DNA of 64,000 nucleotides, from the NCBI RefSeq assembly GCF_048323755.1, contig NZ_JBLWFS010000011.1:70718-134717 (forward strand), written 5' to 3'. This stretch comes from Alkalihalobacterium sp048323755. GTDB lineage: Bacteria > Bacillota > Bacilli > Bacillales > Bacillaceae_F. How positions within the stretch are numbered: the stretch's first letter is position 1; each line of letters begins with the position of its first letter. Below are positions 62,957-64,000 of this stretch, piece by piece. Both the position numbers and the translations under genes were made by a program. The notes below the pieces were generated by a model. That model was not told the origin of the DNA. It saw only the letters and a program-made list of their open reading frames with translations, and ran no database searches.

Positions 62957-63290
62957 CTTTACGGATTTTGATAAGCTTCGAATTTCTTTGTCAGTTTTGC
63001 CCTTCCGGTACTCACGTATTAGATACGATCCGTTCCTCAGGACTTCACTTCCTTGAAATTCTTGCTTCTGAAAATCCTTCTAAAATTGTGATAAGCTTCG
63101 TATGTCTTCGTTGACTGCGATCACTGCGTTGCTCATGTACCCTTTAAACGTACATTCCGCTACTCGTGAACTTGTCGCCTCGAACTACTCGCTTCTAACA
63201 ATTTTACTGGACTTTAATAAATCCTATTTAGTTGAGAGTGGTTCTCTCAAAACTGGATAATGGCTAGATAAATTCAACGCTTTATTATTT
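62957..63290 (-). other. 23S-5S spacer
   Basis: About 334 bases without a tRNA. The element tgataagcttcg occurs at 62969 and again at 63089, 120 bp apart, with similar following sequence, suggesting an old tandem duplication. GTTTTGAGAGAACCACTCTC near the 23S end resembles the usual Bacillus rRNA processing stem. Confidence 0.6.

Positions 63291-64000
<710 letters not shown>

Overview
This is chromosomal DNA of a low-G+C Gram-positive bacterium of the Bacillaceae. The evidence is gene order and protein content. Read on the minus strand, the window runs 23S rRNA, 5S rRNA, a type III polyketide synthase pair, yebE-yebG, the purEKBCSQLFMNHD operon, yerA, yerB, yerC, (adeC), pcrB, pcrA, ligA, camS/yerH, opuE, gatCAB, dgkB and the RlmD/YefA rRNA methyltransferase. 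This is largely the Bacillus subtilis pur-yer-gat arrangement. No species-level call can be made from the sequence alone.

Region 1 (1-16.4 kb) is accessory in character. After a VOC-family epimerase-like gene and an RlmI-like rRNA methyltransferase comes a complete type VII secretion (T7SS/ESX) operon on the minus strand: esxA, esaA, essA, esaB, essB, essC. This is the staphylococcal gene order, not the yukEDCB-yueBCD order of B. subtilis. A toxin cassette follows essC by 13 bases: a DUF5082 protein, a DUF5344/TIGR04197 protein, an LXG protein with a glycine-zipper-like C-terminus, a DUF443 multi-span membrane protein and a DUF4176 protein. LXG plus glycine zipper plus DUF443 matches the S. 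aureus TspA/TsaI membrane-depolarising toxin and immunity pair. A second, frameshifted DUF443 remnant lies at the end.

Region 2 (16.4-26.5 kb) holds a TetR regulator without a normal start, a DsbA-family gene with an internal deletion, a CDF cation exporter, rlmD, a membrane-protein remnant, dgkB, an amidohydrolase, a DedA protein and an OpuD-like BCCT transporter.

Region 3 (26.5-43.7 kb) is the conserved core: gatCAB, opuE with a 34-residue membrane ORF directly ahead of it, camS, ligA, pcrA, pcrB, adeC, yerC, yerB, yerA and a DUF2892 protein.

Region 4 (43.7-57.4 kb) is the purine operon. Its control region shows a sigma-A-type promoter, two PurR boxes in inverted orientation and a guanine-type purine riboswitch with a terminator. 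A 32-residue membrane ORF overlaps the purD end on the opposite strand.

Region 5 (57.4-64 kb) holds yebG/yebE, the bpsA/bpsB-type polyketide pair, a frameshifted secreted-protein gene, a protein made of repeated amphipathic segments, a YppG-like protein followed by six exact-period 20-bp repeats, and the 3' part of an rRNA operon with a 5S-tail duplication.

Two imperfect-hairpin repeat families (A about 140 bp, B about 85 bp) each occur twice, side by side, at 26.0-26.4 kb and 43.8-44.0 kb.
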